64,000 nt of DNA from positions 42,676 to 106,675 of the forward strand of contig NZ_GG695983.1 in the NCBI RefSeq assembly GCF_000159955.1, in the 5' to 3' direction. The stretch is from Paenibacillus sp. oral taxon 786 str. D14. GTDB lineage: Bacteria; Bacillota; Bacilli; Paenibacillales; Paenibacillaceae. Shown one piece after another: positions 16,849 through 24,843 of this stretch. Below the pieces are notes generated by a model, which was given only the letters and a program-made list of their open reading frames with translations, was not told where the DNA came from and made no database searches. The first letter of the stretch is position 1. Every line of letters begins with the position of its first letter. A program made the position numbers and the translations under genes.

Positions 16849-16901
16849 CAAGCCCTTCGGACAGCGTCAGCCTTCAACGGCGCGCTGAACCGAGGGGCTT
16901 G
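16849..16901 (+). terminator. Hairpin between sigF and the convergent chromate transporter genes
   Basis: CAAGCCCTTCGG pairs perfectly (one G-T aside) with CCGAGGGGCTTG over a 29-nt loop that holds a smaller CAGCG/CGCTG stem. It sits at a convergent junction. The T tract is poor in both directions, so terminator activity is inferred from position. Confidence 0.5.
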
Positions 16902-16921
16902 TGTATTGATACAGACCGCGC

Positions 16922-17464
16922 TTAAACATAATGCTGGAGCACTACTCCACCGTAAATGAACGCCGCTACGATGACAATGGCTGGATGGATTTTACGGCGC
17001 TCCATTGCCCAGAACGCGATGGCTGCGATCACCAGCGTCTGCCAGATGCCGATCGTGCCCATGGGCTCCTTGGCCATCTGCCACGTGAGGGTGATCATCA
17101 TAACCGCAATCACCGGCTGCACGAGCAAGGTCATCCCTTTGACGATGCTGGATTGGCGGTATTTGGCAAGCAGGCGCAGCAGCAGGATAAGGCCGGCCGC
17201 CGAGGGCAGCACGGTGCCCAGCAGCGCAAGTCCAAGGCCGATCCAACCGCCGACCTCAAAGCCTACGTAGGCGGCGATTTTGGTGGCGATGGGGCCTGGT
17301 AAGGCGTTGCCGAGGGCAAGCATATTGGAAAATTCCGCATCCGACAGCCAATGATAGTGGGGCACGATCTCCTGGTACATTAACGGAATGGAGGAGGGGC
17401 CTCCGCCATAGCCCAGCAAATTGGCGATCAGGAAGCCAAGCAGCAAGTTCAGCCAATCGATCAT
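16922..17464 (-). CDS. Chromate transporter, short-chain subunit 2
   Basis: A 180-aa membrane protein with about five or six helices. The CHR motif region reads GGPSSIPLMYQEI and GNALPGPIATKIAAYVGF, typical of ChrA half-proteins. It starts with ATG at 17464 and overlaps the upstream half-gene by four bases. Together the two subunits would form the CHR transporter, which in other bacteria exports chromate by proton exchange; the natural substrate here is unproven. Confidence 0.88.
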   Translation of the reverse strand: MIDWLNLLLGFLIANLLGYGGGPSSIPLMYQEIVPHYHWLSDAEFSNMLALGNALPGPIATKIAAYVGFEVGGWIGLGLALLGTVLPSAAGLILLLRLLAKYRQSSIVKGMTLLVQPVIAVMMITLTWQMAKEPMGTIGIWQTLVIAAIAFWAMERRKIHPAIVIVAAFIYGGVVLQHYV

Positions 17465-18063
17465 GGGCCATCTCCTTCCCCGTCCGGTCGCTTACGCTTG
17501 CTGCGGAAGCGCGCCATCGCTCGGTAATGTACGGCACCGTAGCCAAGGAACAACACAATCACGAGCGCTGGATGAACTTGCAAGACCACCAGCAGCAATA
17601 GGGCCAGGAGCATGAACAGGATACCGGAGATGACGCCGAGCCCTTTGATTCCTTTTTTCGCAAATTCATAAGCCATGACTCCGAGCATAACGGCGATCAC
17701 AGGCGAGACAGCCGCGATCATCCCTTTCACGACGCGAGACCCAGCTAGAAGATTCACAGCTGAGAGCAGCAGGAGCATCGCCAGGACACTGGGGAAGATG
17801 TGCATGATCACAGCATAGAACGCTCCCAGAACCCCTCTACGCTTATAGCCCAGGTAGGCGGCCATCTTCGTTGCGATGGGGCCGGGCAAGGCGTTGGCGA
17901 TGGCGAGAATTTCGCCAAACTCTTCATCGCCAAGCCACTGATAACGCTTGACGGCATCGTGCCGGATCAAGGGGATGACGGAAGGTCCGCCACCGTAACC
18001 TAACACGCCGGTTCTAACCATGGATACGCCCAGGTCCAAATAATCTTTAAGATGAGGTTTCAA
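17461..18063 (-). CDS. Chromate transporter, short-chain subunit 1
   Basis: A 200-aa membrane protein with the same repeat as its partner: GGPSVIPLIRHDAV and ANALPGPIATKMAAYLGY. Four to six helices follow, then a basic cytosolic tail (FRSKRKRPDGEG). It starts with ATG at 18063 behind a GGAGGGAA site and is the first gene of the pair, transcribed against sigF. Short-chain CHR proteins always occur in such tandem pairs with opposite topology, as in Bacillus YwrA/YwrB. Confidence 0.88.
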   Translation of the reverse strand: MKPHLKDYLDLGVSMVRTGVLGYGGGPSVIPLIRHDAVKRYQWLGDEEFGEILAIANALPGPIATKMAAYLGYKRRGVLGAFYAVIMHIFPSVLAMLLLLSAVNLLAGSRVVKGMIAAVSPVIAVMLGVMAYEFAKKGIKGLGVISGILFMLLALLLLVVLQVHPALVIVLFLGYGAVHYRAMARFRSKRKRPDGEGDGP

Positions 18064-18302
18064 GCGGTTCCCTCCTTTGTTCTTAAGTTACCCGACTTCG
18101 CCCAATCCTAGAATAACCAGTCAACCCTATTATAGGGGGAAGGAGAGGGAAGCGGCGAAAAAATGTGCATCGTGAGGCAGGTGCATCAATGCATCAATAC
18201 GGTTCTGCGGTGATTGCATCCATGTACGATGGTTGTCGCATCCTATATAATAAAGAGCGTTGATATCAATACCAAAATTGGAAGCAAGGGAGATACCAGA
18301 AC

Positions 18303-19010
18303 ATGAGTGTACATATCGCAGCGAAACCGGGAGAAATCGCCGAAACGATCCTGCTGCCTGGAGATCCGCTCCGGGCTAAATTTATCGCCGAGACGTATTT
18401 GAGCGACGTCATCTGTTATAACGAAGTGCGCGGCATGCTTGGCTTTACCGGAACGTATCAAGGAAAACGAATTTCCGTTCAAGGGACCGGCATGGGCATC
18501 CCATCGATCTCAATCTATGTGAATGAGCTGTTGAAGGAATACGGTGTCAAAAATCTGATCCGCGTGGGAACATGCGGCGGCATGCAGCCGCATGTACATG
18601 TGCGTGACGTGATTTTGGCTCAAGCTTCTTGTACCGATTCCAGCATGAACCGCCATGTCTTTAGCGGTTACGACTTTGCGCCGATTGCGAACTTCGAGCT
18701 GCTGAAGGCAGCATATGAGCGCGGTGTGGAGAAAGGGTTGAAGCTGCATGTCGGTAACATTTTCAGCTCGGATATGTTCTATCGCGACGATACAAGCGTA
18801 ACTCAGCTGCTGATGAAATACGGCGTGTTAGGCGTTGAAATGGAAACCACGGCCCTCTACACCTTGGCTGCCAAATACGGCGTGAAGGCGTTGACGATTC
18901 TAACCGTCAGCGACCATCTGCTGACGGGAGAGGAGACGACGGCGGAGGAACGGCAAACGACGTTTAAGCAAATGATGGAAGTGGCTCTGGATACGGCAGC
19001 ATCGCTGTAA
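18303..19010 (+). CDS. deoD: Purine-nucleoside phosphorylase DeoD type
   Basis: A 235-aa hexameric phosphorylase acting mainly on adenosine and other purine nucleosides. Segments [54 protein letters not shown] and [14 protein letters not shown] define the class II family, and [16 protein letters not shown] carries the catalytic Asp. Length equals the Bacillus enzyme (233 aa). The gene is single, between the divergent chromate genes and spoVAA. A TATAAT at 18246-18251 may be its -10; no matching -35 was found. Confidence 0.96.
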   Translation: MSVHIAAKPGEIAETILLPGDPLRAKFIAETYLSDVICYNEVRGMLGFTGTYQGKRISVQGTGMGIPSISIYVNELLKEYGVKNLIRVGTCGGMQPHVHVRDVILAQASCTDSSMNRHVFSGYDFAPIANFELLKAAYERGVEKGLKLHVGNIFSSDMFYRDDTSVTQLLMKYGVLGVEMETTALYTLAAKYGVKALTILTVSDHLLTGEETTAEERQTTFKQMMEVALDTAASL

Positions 19011-19028
19011 TCCCAGAACCATCGAATT

Positions 19029-19070
19029 AAGCATGGGAACGGATGCGTGAGCATACGTCCCATGCTTTTT
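19029..19070 (+). terminator. Terminator after deoD
   Basis: AAGCATGGGA and TCCCATGCTT form the main stem around a smaller GC-rich part, followed by a run of seven T residues. Confidence 0.85.
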
Positions 19071-19087
19071 TTGCGTGCAAAGAGTAA

Positions 19088-19117
19088 GAGTAAAGCCTCT
19101 CCTCCCTTGGCATACTA
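19088..19117 (+). promoter_or_regulatory. Sigma-G-type promoter of the spoVA operon
   Basis: GAGTA (4 of 5 to GMATR) and CATACTA (full match to CATNMTA) lie exactly 18 bp apart, 31 nt before the spoVAA start. spoVA is a sigma-G operon in Bacillus. Confidence 0.72.
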
Positions 19118-19148
19118 TGGGCAATACGCTAGTGGAAGGGTGGTCAGC

Positions 19149-19790
19149 ATGGAGAAAGAGTCTGCGTCCATCGTCTATTTGCGTCTGCGCAAGCAAGTCG
19201 GGCTTCCCGCTGGGGCGCCGATTCGGCTGCGGGACGTAGCCCGTGTGCTGGCAGAGCCGGAGCTGGAGGGCAAGCTGCTGGAGCTGGAGTTGGACCGGCC
19301 GGAGCAACGGGATGGGAATCTGATCGTGATTGATACGCTGCGGGTCATTTCGGCGATTCAATCGAAGTTTCCCGGGCTGCGGATTGAGTTGCTTGGCGAG
19401 CCCCATGTACTCGTGGAAATGATCAAAGCCGAGAAGAAACCATCTTTGCTGCTGTTTGCCTTAGTTTGGCTGCTGCTCTTCTTCGGAGCGGCCTTGACCA
19501 TCATGAACTTTCACGCCGACGTCAGCATGCCCGAGGTTCAGGTCCGAATCGTGGAGATGATCACGGGGGAGAAGGACGAGCATCCTTACCTGTTTCAAGG
19601 GGCCTATTCCGTAGGCATCGGTTTTGGGATGATCGTCTTCTTTAATCATTTATTTAAGAAAAAATGGAACGAGGAACCCACCCCGCTTGAAGTCGAAATG
19701 TTCCTCTACCAGGAGAACTTGAACCAATACGTCGTTGCCGAAGAGTTAAAGAAAATGCACCGTGCCGACTCGTCGGCGAAGCGAAACTGA
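19149..19790 (+). CDS. spoVAA: Stage V sporulation protein AA
   Basis: A 213-aa inner-spore-membrane protein of the SpoVA dipicolinic acid channel. The soluble N-terminal part (about 95 residues, VYLRLRKQVGLPAGAPIRLRD) is followed by two hydrophobic stretches, LLLFALVWLLLFFGAALTIM and YSVGIGFGMIVFFNHLF, as in SpoVAA. The ATG at 19149 is chosen because it lies just downstream of a sigma-G-type promoter and GGAAGGGTGG; an upstream in-frame reading from 19047 overlaps that promoter. Its TGA overlaps the spoVAB ATG by one base. Confidence 0.9.
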   Translation: MEKESASIVYLRLRKQVGLPAGAPIRLRDVARVLAEPELEGKLLELELDRPEQRDGNLIVIDTLRVISAIQSKFPGLRIELLGEPHVLVEMIKAEKKPSLLLFALVWLLLFFGAALTIMNFHADVSMPEVQVRIVEMITGEKDEHPYLFQGAYSVGIGFGMIVFFNHLFKKKWNEEPTPLEVEMFLYQENLNQYVVAEELKKMHRADSSAKRN

Positions 19791-20212
19791 TGTCACCACT
19801 AGCTGCGGGGTTGGCGATCTTCCTAGGCCTGGCCGGCGGTGTGGCCATTGGCAGCGGCGTGATCGCTTTATTTATCGTGCTGGACATGATTCCGCGCCTA
19901 GCCCAGGTGACAAATTCCTATGACAAGGTGCATTGGTACGAAGGGGCGATGATCGCCGGAGCGGTGATTGGTACGGTAGCGGACTTCTGGGACTGGAAGG
20001 TGGCTGGGCCATGGCTGATTACCGGCATCGTTGGTTTGTTTAACGGCGTTTTTGTCGGGATGTTGGCGGCGGCTTTGACCGAGGTGCTGAACGTGCTTCC
20101 CATACTTGCCAAGAGACTGCATATGCAGCGATACCTGTTTGGCTTCTTGCTCGCGATGGTGTTTGGCAAAATGGCAGGCTCCCTGTTTGAGTGGTTTATT
20201 TACAGACCGTGA
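19790..20212 (+). CDS. spoVAB: Stage V sporulation protein AB
   Basis: A 140-aa membrane protein with four hydrophobic segments and a length equal to SpoVAB of Bacillus (141 aa). Landmarks are the Gly-rich first helix (GLAIFLGLAGGVAIGSGVIA), IPRLAQVT, the acidic-gated helix GAVIGTVADFWDW and EVLNVLPILAKR. It begins inside the spoVAA stop codon (TGATG). In Bacillus the next genes would be spoVAC, AD and AE; here spoVAF follows directly. Confidence 0.92.
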   Translation: MSPLAAGLAIFLGLAGGVAIGSGVIALFIVLDMIPRLAQVTNSYDKVHWYEGAMIAGAVIGTVADFWDWKVAGPWLITGIVGLFNGVFVGMLAAALTEVLNVLPILAKRLHMQRYLFGFLLAMVFGKMAGSLFEWFIYRP

Positions 20213-20237
20213 TTTGAAGAAACGGAGGTAGATCTGG

Positions 20238-21884
20238 ATGGAGCAAGATACGCAGGATATGATGCAGGACGGAATGGATCAGCCGCAGGCGATCCCGGAT
20301 TTCGTACCTGAGGAAGAAGAAAATTTTCTGCAGGAGAATTATCCGGAAGAGGAAGCGATTCGACGAAAACGCGAATCGGAGCGGTCCGACAACGTTGAGG
20401 AGTCGGTGATCTATTGGCAGCAAAGCGATGCGATCAGCCGCAGTCTGACGACAACCAAGCATACGCTGAAGGAAGTCATCGGGGCGGGGGAGAGCTTTGA
20501 CGTTGTATTCCGTGAAATGACTTATGGCGGCAAACGCACCTGCTTGGTCTTCATTAATGGATTTGCAAGCACCGAAGCCATGCAGGAGATCATTAAGCGG
20601 TTGACGTATTTGACGCCGGAGAATTTAACAACCGGAGCGCTCCGCTCCTTCTTCGAACTCTATATACCTCATGTTCAGGTAGAAAAAACAGAGAAGCTCA
20701 GCGATGCCATCAATAAAACGTTAGCCGGCATGAGCGTGCTGTTTATTGAAGGCGAGCAAACCGCGCTGATTATGGATACCCGGCAGTACCCAACTCGTAG
20801 TCCGGAGGAACCTTCGCTGGAGCGCGTCGTCCGCGGCTCGCGGGACGGATTCACGGAGACCTTGGTGACCAACATTACCTTGGTTCGCCGTCGGCTACGT
20901 GACCCGGGACTGAAGTTGGAAATGGTCAGCGTCGGCCGCCGGACCCGCACCGACGTCTGCATCGCCTACATCGATGATATCGTAGATAAGACGCAAGTCG
21001 ATTCAATCCGAGAAAAAATTAAAGCCGTGAACATCGACGGGATACCTCTGGCGGACAAGCAGTTGGAGGAAGCGATCATTCACCGAGGATGGAATCCGTA
21101 TCCGTTGGTACGCTACTCGGAACGTCCGGACGTCGTTGCTTCGCATTTGCTCGAAGGACGGGTTGTCGTGTTTGTGGATACATCGCCCAGCGTGATGATA
21201 TTGCCGACGACCTTTTTTGATCTATGCCAGCATGCGGAGGAGAACCGGCAGACCCCATTCATGGGGACTTACCTGCGTTGGATCCGCTTCTTTGGGATTT
21301 TCGCCTCGCTCTTCCTGCTGCCAATTTGGCTGCTGATCGTCGTTCATCCGGAGTTCAAGCCGGCGGGGCTTGCCTTTATCGGGCCTCAGGAGCAGGGCAA
21401 AATCCCTCTCATCGCCCAATTCCTGTTAGTCGAGTTCGGCGTCGATCTGATGCGGATGGCGGCTGTGCACACGCCGACGCCGCTGGCATCAGCGATGGGC
21501 TTGATCGCTGCGATCCTGATCGGTGATATCGCCGTCCAGACGGGGCTGTTCGTCAACGAGGTTGTCCTTTATATGGCGGTAGCGGCCGTCGGGATGTTTG
21601 CAACGCCGAGCTATGAGTTGGGACTGGCCAATCGCGTCGTGCGGCTCGCTTTGCTTGTGGCCGTGGCGATTTTCGGCGCCGGCGGGCTGATTGTCGGGAT
21701 CACCACATTTATCGTTTTGCTGACCCTGCGCCGCTCGAATAATTCGTCTTACATGTGGCCGTTCATACCTTTTAATGCAAAGGCGATGGCCGGGGTATTA
21801 TTCCGCGTTCCGGTCATGACATCCAAGCAGAGACCGTCCTCCAACAAACCGCGCGACAACACGCGAATGCCGGGCAAAAAGTGA
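20238..21884 (+). CDS. spoVAF: Stage V sporulation protein AF (GerA-type germination protein)
   Basis: A 548-aa protein of the GerA-A/SpoVAF family. A long soluble N-terminal domain with an acidic leader (residues 1-60) is followed by FVNGFASTEAMQEIIKRL, the hallmark GERRXRTDV-like VSVGRRTRTDVCIAYID, and LLEGRVVVFVDTSPSV. Four or five membrane helices occupy about residues 350-500. The basic tail ends RMPGKK. SpoVAF with FigP forms an ion channel amplifying germinant signals in Bacillus. The start at 20238 has AACGGAGGTAG upstream. It closes a spoVA operon lacking AC, AD and AE. Confidence 0.9.
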   Translation: MEQDTQDMMQDGMDQPQAIPDFVPEEEENFLQENYPEEEAIRRKRESERSDNVEESVIYWQQSDAISRSLTTTKHTLKEVIGAGESFDVVFREMTYGGKRTCLVFINGFASTEAMQEIIKRLTYLTPENLTTGALRSFFELYIPHVQVEKTEKLSDAINKTLAGMSVLFIEGEQTALIMDTRQYPTRSPEEPSLERVVRGSRDGFTETLVTNITLVRRRLRDPGLKLEMVSVGRRTRTDVCIAYIDDIVDKTQVDSIREKIKAVNIDGIPLADKQLEEAIIHRGWNPYPLVRYSERPDVVASHLLEGRVVVFVDTSPSVMILPTTFFDLCQHAEENRQTPFMGTYLRWIRFFGIFASLFLLPIWLLIVVHPEFKPAGLAFIGPQEQGKIPLIAQFLLVEFGVDLMRMAAVHTPTPLASAMGLIAAILIGDIAVQTGLFVNEVVLYMAVAAVGMFATPSYELGLANRVVRLALLVAVAIFGAGGLIVGITTFIVLLTLRRSNNSSYMWPFIPFNAKAMAGVLFRVPVMTSKQRPSSNKPRDNTRMPGKK

Positions 21885-21934
21885 GGCTTAGGCTTGTTTA
21901 ACAAATAACACAAATGATATTCCGAAAAATCCAT

Positions 21935-21963
21935 TTTTCAGTTTCCCGGTTGTTTGCTATACT
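21935..21963 (+). promoter_or_regulatory. Putative promoter of lysA
   Basis: An extended -10 TGCTATACT (TATACT at 21958-21963) with a weak TTTTCA -35 17 bp upstream, 34 nt before the start codon. Confidence 0.45.
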
Positions 21964-21996
21964 GGTGTAAAATTGTGAAAGTGGAGGACTGCATAG

Positions 21997-23325
21997 ATGT
22001 ATTTACACGGTACCAGCAAAATTAATGCAAAAGGCCATCTCGAAATCGGCGGCTGCGATACGGTCGAGCTGAAGCAAACCTACGGAACGCCGCTGTATAT
22101 CGTAGATGAAGCCCTTGTGCGGCAAAGATGCCGTGAATATATGGATGCTTTCCGGGCATCGGGACTGTCTTTCCAGGTCGCCTATGCCAGCAAAGCATTC
22201 TGCGTCATGGCGATGTGCCGGCTGGCCGAGGAGGAGGGCTTGTCCCTGGATGTTGTCTCCGAAGGTGAATTGTATACGGCCCTTCAAGCGGGATTTCCTG
22301 CGCAGCGAATCCATTTTCATGGCAACAACAAGACGCCAGATGAATTGGAAATGGCGATTTCCGCCGGGATTGGCTGTTTCGTAGCTGACAACTTTACGGA
22401 GCTGCACATGCTGCAGGCGCTTGCCGCCGAGAAAGGCGTTACTGTCAATGTCCTGCTGCGCGTAACACCAGGGGTGGAAGCCCATACGCATGAATATATT
22501 TCAACCGGTCAGACGGACTCGAAGTTCGGGTTTGATATCGGCAACGGTTCGGCGTTGGAAGCCGTTGATTTGGCCAACCGCAGCCTGAATCTGCATTTGC
22601 TTGGCGTGCATTCGCATATCGGCTCGCAAATTTTTGAAGTGGAAGGGTTCCAGTTGGCGGTTGAGCGCGTCGCGGCTTTTGCTATGCAGGTGAAGGATCA
22701 GCTTGGTGTGATCTTCAAGGTGGTTAACCTGGGCGGCGGCTTTGGCATTCGTTATACGGAAGGCGACACACCGCTGAAGGTGTCCGATTATGTTGGAGCG
22801 ATTACGGATGCAGTGAAACGGGAGTTCGCTGATTATCCGCAGCTTCCGGAAATCTGGGTTGAACCGGGCCGGAGCATCGTAGGTGATGCTGGCACGACGC
22901 TGTATACGGTAGGTACAAGCAAGGATATCCCTGGCGTACGTAAATACGTGGCCGTTGATGGCGGAATGACGGACAACCCACGTCCGGCGCTGTACGGGTC
23001 GAAATATGAGGCGATGCTGGCTAACCGCGCCAACGATGCCAATGAAGAGACCGTGTCGATTGCCGGTAAATGCTGCGAAAGCGGCGATATGTTGATTTGG
23101 GACGTAGAGCTGCCGAAGGTGAACAGCGGCGATCTGCTCGCCGTATCCTGCACCGGTGCGTACAACTACGCGATGGCCAGCAACTACAACCGGATCCGTC
23201 GTCCGGCGGTCGTGTTCGTGCAAGACGGCCGCAGCGATCTTGTCGTGAAGCGCGAGTCGTTGCAGGATCTGGTCGCATGTGACGTGATTCCAGAACGGAT
23301 CGCGAAGCAGCCATCGCTGAAATAG
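21997..23325 (+). CDS. lysA: Diaminopimelate decarboxylase
   Basis: A 442-aa PLP enzyme catalysing the last step of lysine synthesis from meso-diaminopimelate. The PLP lysine lies in AYASKAFCVMAMCR (near residue 66). Other family segments are HGNNKTPDELEMAI, VGVHSHIGSQIF-like GVHSHIGSQIFE, NLGGGFGIRY, EPGRSIVGDAGTT, and the second-subunit active-site cysteine in GKCCESGD. Length is normal. It lies between spoVAF and ppiB, the same order as in Bacillus. Confidence 0.97.
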   Translation: MYLHGTSKINAKGHLEIGGCDTVELKQTYGTPLYIVDEALVRQRCREYMDAFRASGLSFQVAYASKAFCVMAMCRLAEEEGLSLDVVSEGELYTALQAGFPAQRIHFHGNNKTPDELEMAISAGIGCFVADNFTELHMLQALAAEKGVTVNVLLRVTPGVEAHTHEYISTGQTDSKFGFDIGNGSALEAVDLANRSLNLHLLGVHSHIGSQIFEVEGFQLAVERVAAFAMQVKDQLGVIFKVVNLGGGFGIRYTEGDTPLKVSDYVGAITDAVKREFADYPQLPEIWVEPGRSIVGDAGTTLYTVGTSKDIPGVRKYVAVDGGMTDNPRPALYGSKYEAMLANRANDANEETVSIAGKCCESGDMLIWDVELPKVNSGDLLAVSCTGAYNYAMASNYNRIRRPAVVFVQDGRSDLVVKRESLQDLVACDVIPERIAKQPSLK

Positions 23326-23342
23326 GCAGGAGCGATTGAAGC

Positions 23343-23395
23343 AACAAGGCCTGAGAGGGAGCGTGTATTCGTTCCCTGTTTGGCCTTGTTTTGCT
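23343..23395 (+). terminator. Terminator after lysA
   Basis: AACAAGGCC/GGCCTTGTT outer stem with an inner AGGGA/TCCCT stem, followed by TTGCTT. Confidence 0.7.
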
Positions 23396-23467
23396 TGTAC
23401 GCGGATTTTCTAGTAAACTGTAAGAGGTTTGTCCCAGACGTTCATATAGAAGGGTGTGTACATTGAT

Positions 23468-23905
23468 ATGAAAAAAGGTAAAATCGTTTTGGAAAAAGGC
23501 GGAGAAGTCGAAATTCAGTTCCTGCCTGAGGAAGCTCCTGGAACGGTCGCGAACTTTGAGAAGCTGGCCAACTCCGGATTTTATAACGGACTTACGTTTC
23601 ATCGCGTGATTCCAGGGTTCGTCGCGCAAGGAGGTTGCCCGATCGGCAACGGTACAGGCGGCCCAGGTTACACCATCAAATGCGAAACAGATACCAACGT
23701 GACCAAGCATGAGCGCGGGGTATTGTCGATGGCCCATGCCGGCAAGGATACCGGCGGCAGCCAGTTCTTTATCGTCTATGAGCCGCAGCCGCATTTGAAC
23801 GGAGTGCATACCGTTTTCGGTAAAGTGATTTCGGGTATGGAATACGTGGACCAAATTCGTCCTGGGGATAAAATGAAGGAAGTTACCGTTTGGGACGAAG
23901 CTTAA
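23468..23905 (+). CDS. ppiB: Peptidyl-prolyl cis-trans isomerase, cyclophilin type
   Basis: A 145-aa cytosolic cyclophilin speeding proline isomerisation. The fold signature is seen in [31 protein letters not shown] (in parts) with the catalytic Arg of FHRVIPGF, then [19 protein letters not shown] and [15 protein letters not shown]. The start is uncertain: a GTG at 23456 is in frame but is almost touching the AGAAGGG site, so the ATG at 23468 is preferred. Monocistronic. Confidence 0.94.
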   Translation: MKKGKIVLEKGGEVEIQFLPEEAPGTVANFEKLANSGFYNGLTFHRVIPGFVAQGGCPIGNGTGGPGYTIKCETDTNVTKHERGVLSMAHAGKDTGGSQFFIVYEPQPHLNGVHTVFGKVISGMEYVDQIRPGDKMKEVTVWDEA

Positions 23906-23931
23906 TCAGCCAGTAAGTAAGAGGGCCCCGC

Positions 23932-23966
23932 AAATCCAAGTTGGTCTTGGCGCGGAGCCCCTTTTC
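23932..23966. terminator. Shared hairpin between convergent ppiB and tlp
   Basis: An imperfect GC-rich stem (GGGCCCCGC with GCGGAGCCCC) containing a perfect CCAAG/CTTGG core, followed by TTTTC on the plus strand, at a convergent gene junction. Confidence 0.6.
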
Positions 23967-23972
23967 ATTGAA

Positions 23973-24206
23973 TTAAGATTTTCTTTGGTGAGCGGCTTCG
24001 TCTTTGATCTCTTCGCGTAAGCCTTCGATAGCGTGCAGTCGTTTCTCGTTCTTCTCCTCGATTTGCTTCTTCTCCTGAGGGGAGATTTCGTCAGCATGTT
24101 CGCTGAGGTAATCTTGTCCTTCACGGAAATTCTTAATCGTGTTTTGGATGCTCCGTTGCAGCTTTTCCACATTGTCGGAGCGATTATCCGGTTTTGCCAC
24201 GTTCAT
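23973..24206 (-). CDS. tlp: Small acid-soluble spore protein Tlp
   Basis: A 77-aa charged, cysteine-free protein beginning MNVAKPDNRSDNVEKLQRSI. The segments PDDRSDNVEKLQ-like and QNTIKNFREG, then IEEKNEKRLHAIEGLREEI, are those of the Tlp family, a minor spore core protein produced late in the forespore. Most of it should be helical. The ATG at 24206 follows AGGAGGAAT. A GCATA motif on the minus strand (24269-24273 area) could be a forespore -35, but no good -10 was found. Confidence 0.92.
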   Translation of the reverse strand: MNVAKPDNRSDNVEKLQRSIQNTIKNFREGQDYLSEHADEISPQEKKQIEEKNEKRLHAIEGLREEIKDEAAHQRKS

Positions 24207-24328
24207 TCCTCCTGAGAATTGAATTTGTCATACGATATCGTTCTTAAGGTTAGCTCTTTAGGCCGGTTTTTATGCACATCTGCAAGTATCCGCTAGGTGG
24301 AGGTTCGCTGGCGTTGTGACAGGTGTGC

Positions 24329-24357
24329 TTGATTTTTTGCAAAATTAGTGCTAACAT
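24329..24357 (+). promoter_or_regulatory. Putative sigma-A promoter of the riboflavin operon
   Basis: TTGATT (24329-24334) and TAACAT (24352-24357) are spaced by 17 bp and lie about 37 nt before the FMN aptamer. Confidence 0.5.
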
Positions 24358-24393
24358 TCGTCTTGCAGTCATGCAAATTTAATATTTGGCAAT

Positions 24394-24547
24394 CCTTCGG
24401 GGCAGGGTGAAATTCCCTACCGACGGTGATGGCTCATTGGACGCTCGTTCGATGAAGCACAAGTCCGTGACCCGCAGCGCTTACGTAAGCATGCGGCTGA
24501 GCCGGTGAGATTCCGGGACCGACAGTATAGTCTGGATGGGAGAAGGA
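24394..24547 (+). promoter_or_regulatory. FMN riboswitch (RFN element)
   Basis: The conserved RFN segments are all present in order: CTTCGGGGCAGGGTGAAATT, CCCTACCGACGGTGAT, AAGTCCGTGACCCGC, GGCTGAGCCGGTGAGATTCC, GGGACCGACAGTATAGTCTG and GATGGGAGAAGG. FMN binding is expected to stop transcription of ribD-ribE-ribBA-ribH. The variable P6-like arm holds GCGCTTACGTAAGCATGC. Confidence 0.96.
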
Positions 24548-24772
24548 AAACGCGAGAGCACGTACGTTATTTTATTTGCGAAGGTGTTCATACCTAAAGA
24601 GCTTCAAACGATCAAGTTCTATTTTTCACATATATACGATGGTGAAGAGTCTTGACGTTGCCAAGCTTTCGTTTTGGTCCATTTGTCGTCTTGTACGATC
24701 TCAGATTGTGTCGTGGCGACAGGGAGGAGACGAAGCTGCTCTTTTTGATATGCGTAAAACCACTCTCATTTC
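24548..24772 (+). other. Long linker between FMN aptamer and its terminator
   Basis: About 225 nt separate the aptamer from the terminator, much longer than the common arrangement. No convincing open frame with a start signal was seen here. It may hold antiterminator sequence or additional folding; GGAGACGAAGCTGCTCTTTTT (in part, near 24727-24747) is a weak hairpin-like stretch. Confidence 0.5.
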
Positions 24773-24803
24773 AACCCTGCCGGATTGCGGCAGGGTTGTT
24801 TTT
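24773..24803 (+). terminator. Riboswitch-controlled terminator before ribD
   Basis: AACCCTGCCG-GATT-GCGGCAGGGTT is a 10-bp stem followed by GTTTTTG. The 5' arm CCCTGCC is complementary to GGCAGGG inside the aptamer (24401-24407), suggesting how ligand state could be coupled to termination. Confidence 0.9.
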
Positions 24804-24843
24804 GTATTCTTCGCTTCACGGATTGGTGTAAGGAGGACCGCGG

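Noticed and set aside
20238-21884. SpoVAF as a stand-alone nutrient receptor A subunit (GerA type)
   Set aside because: No gerB or gerC partner follows and spoVAA-AB precede it, so SpoVAF is the better call.
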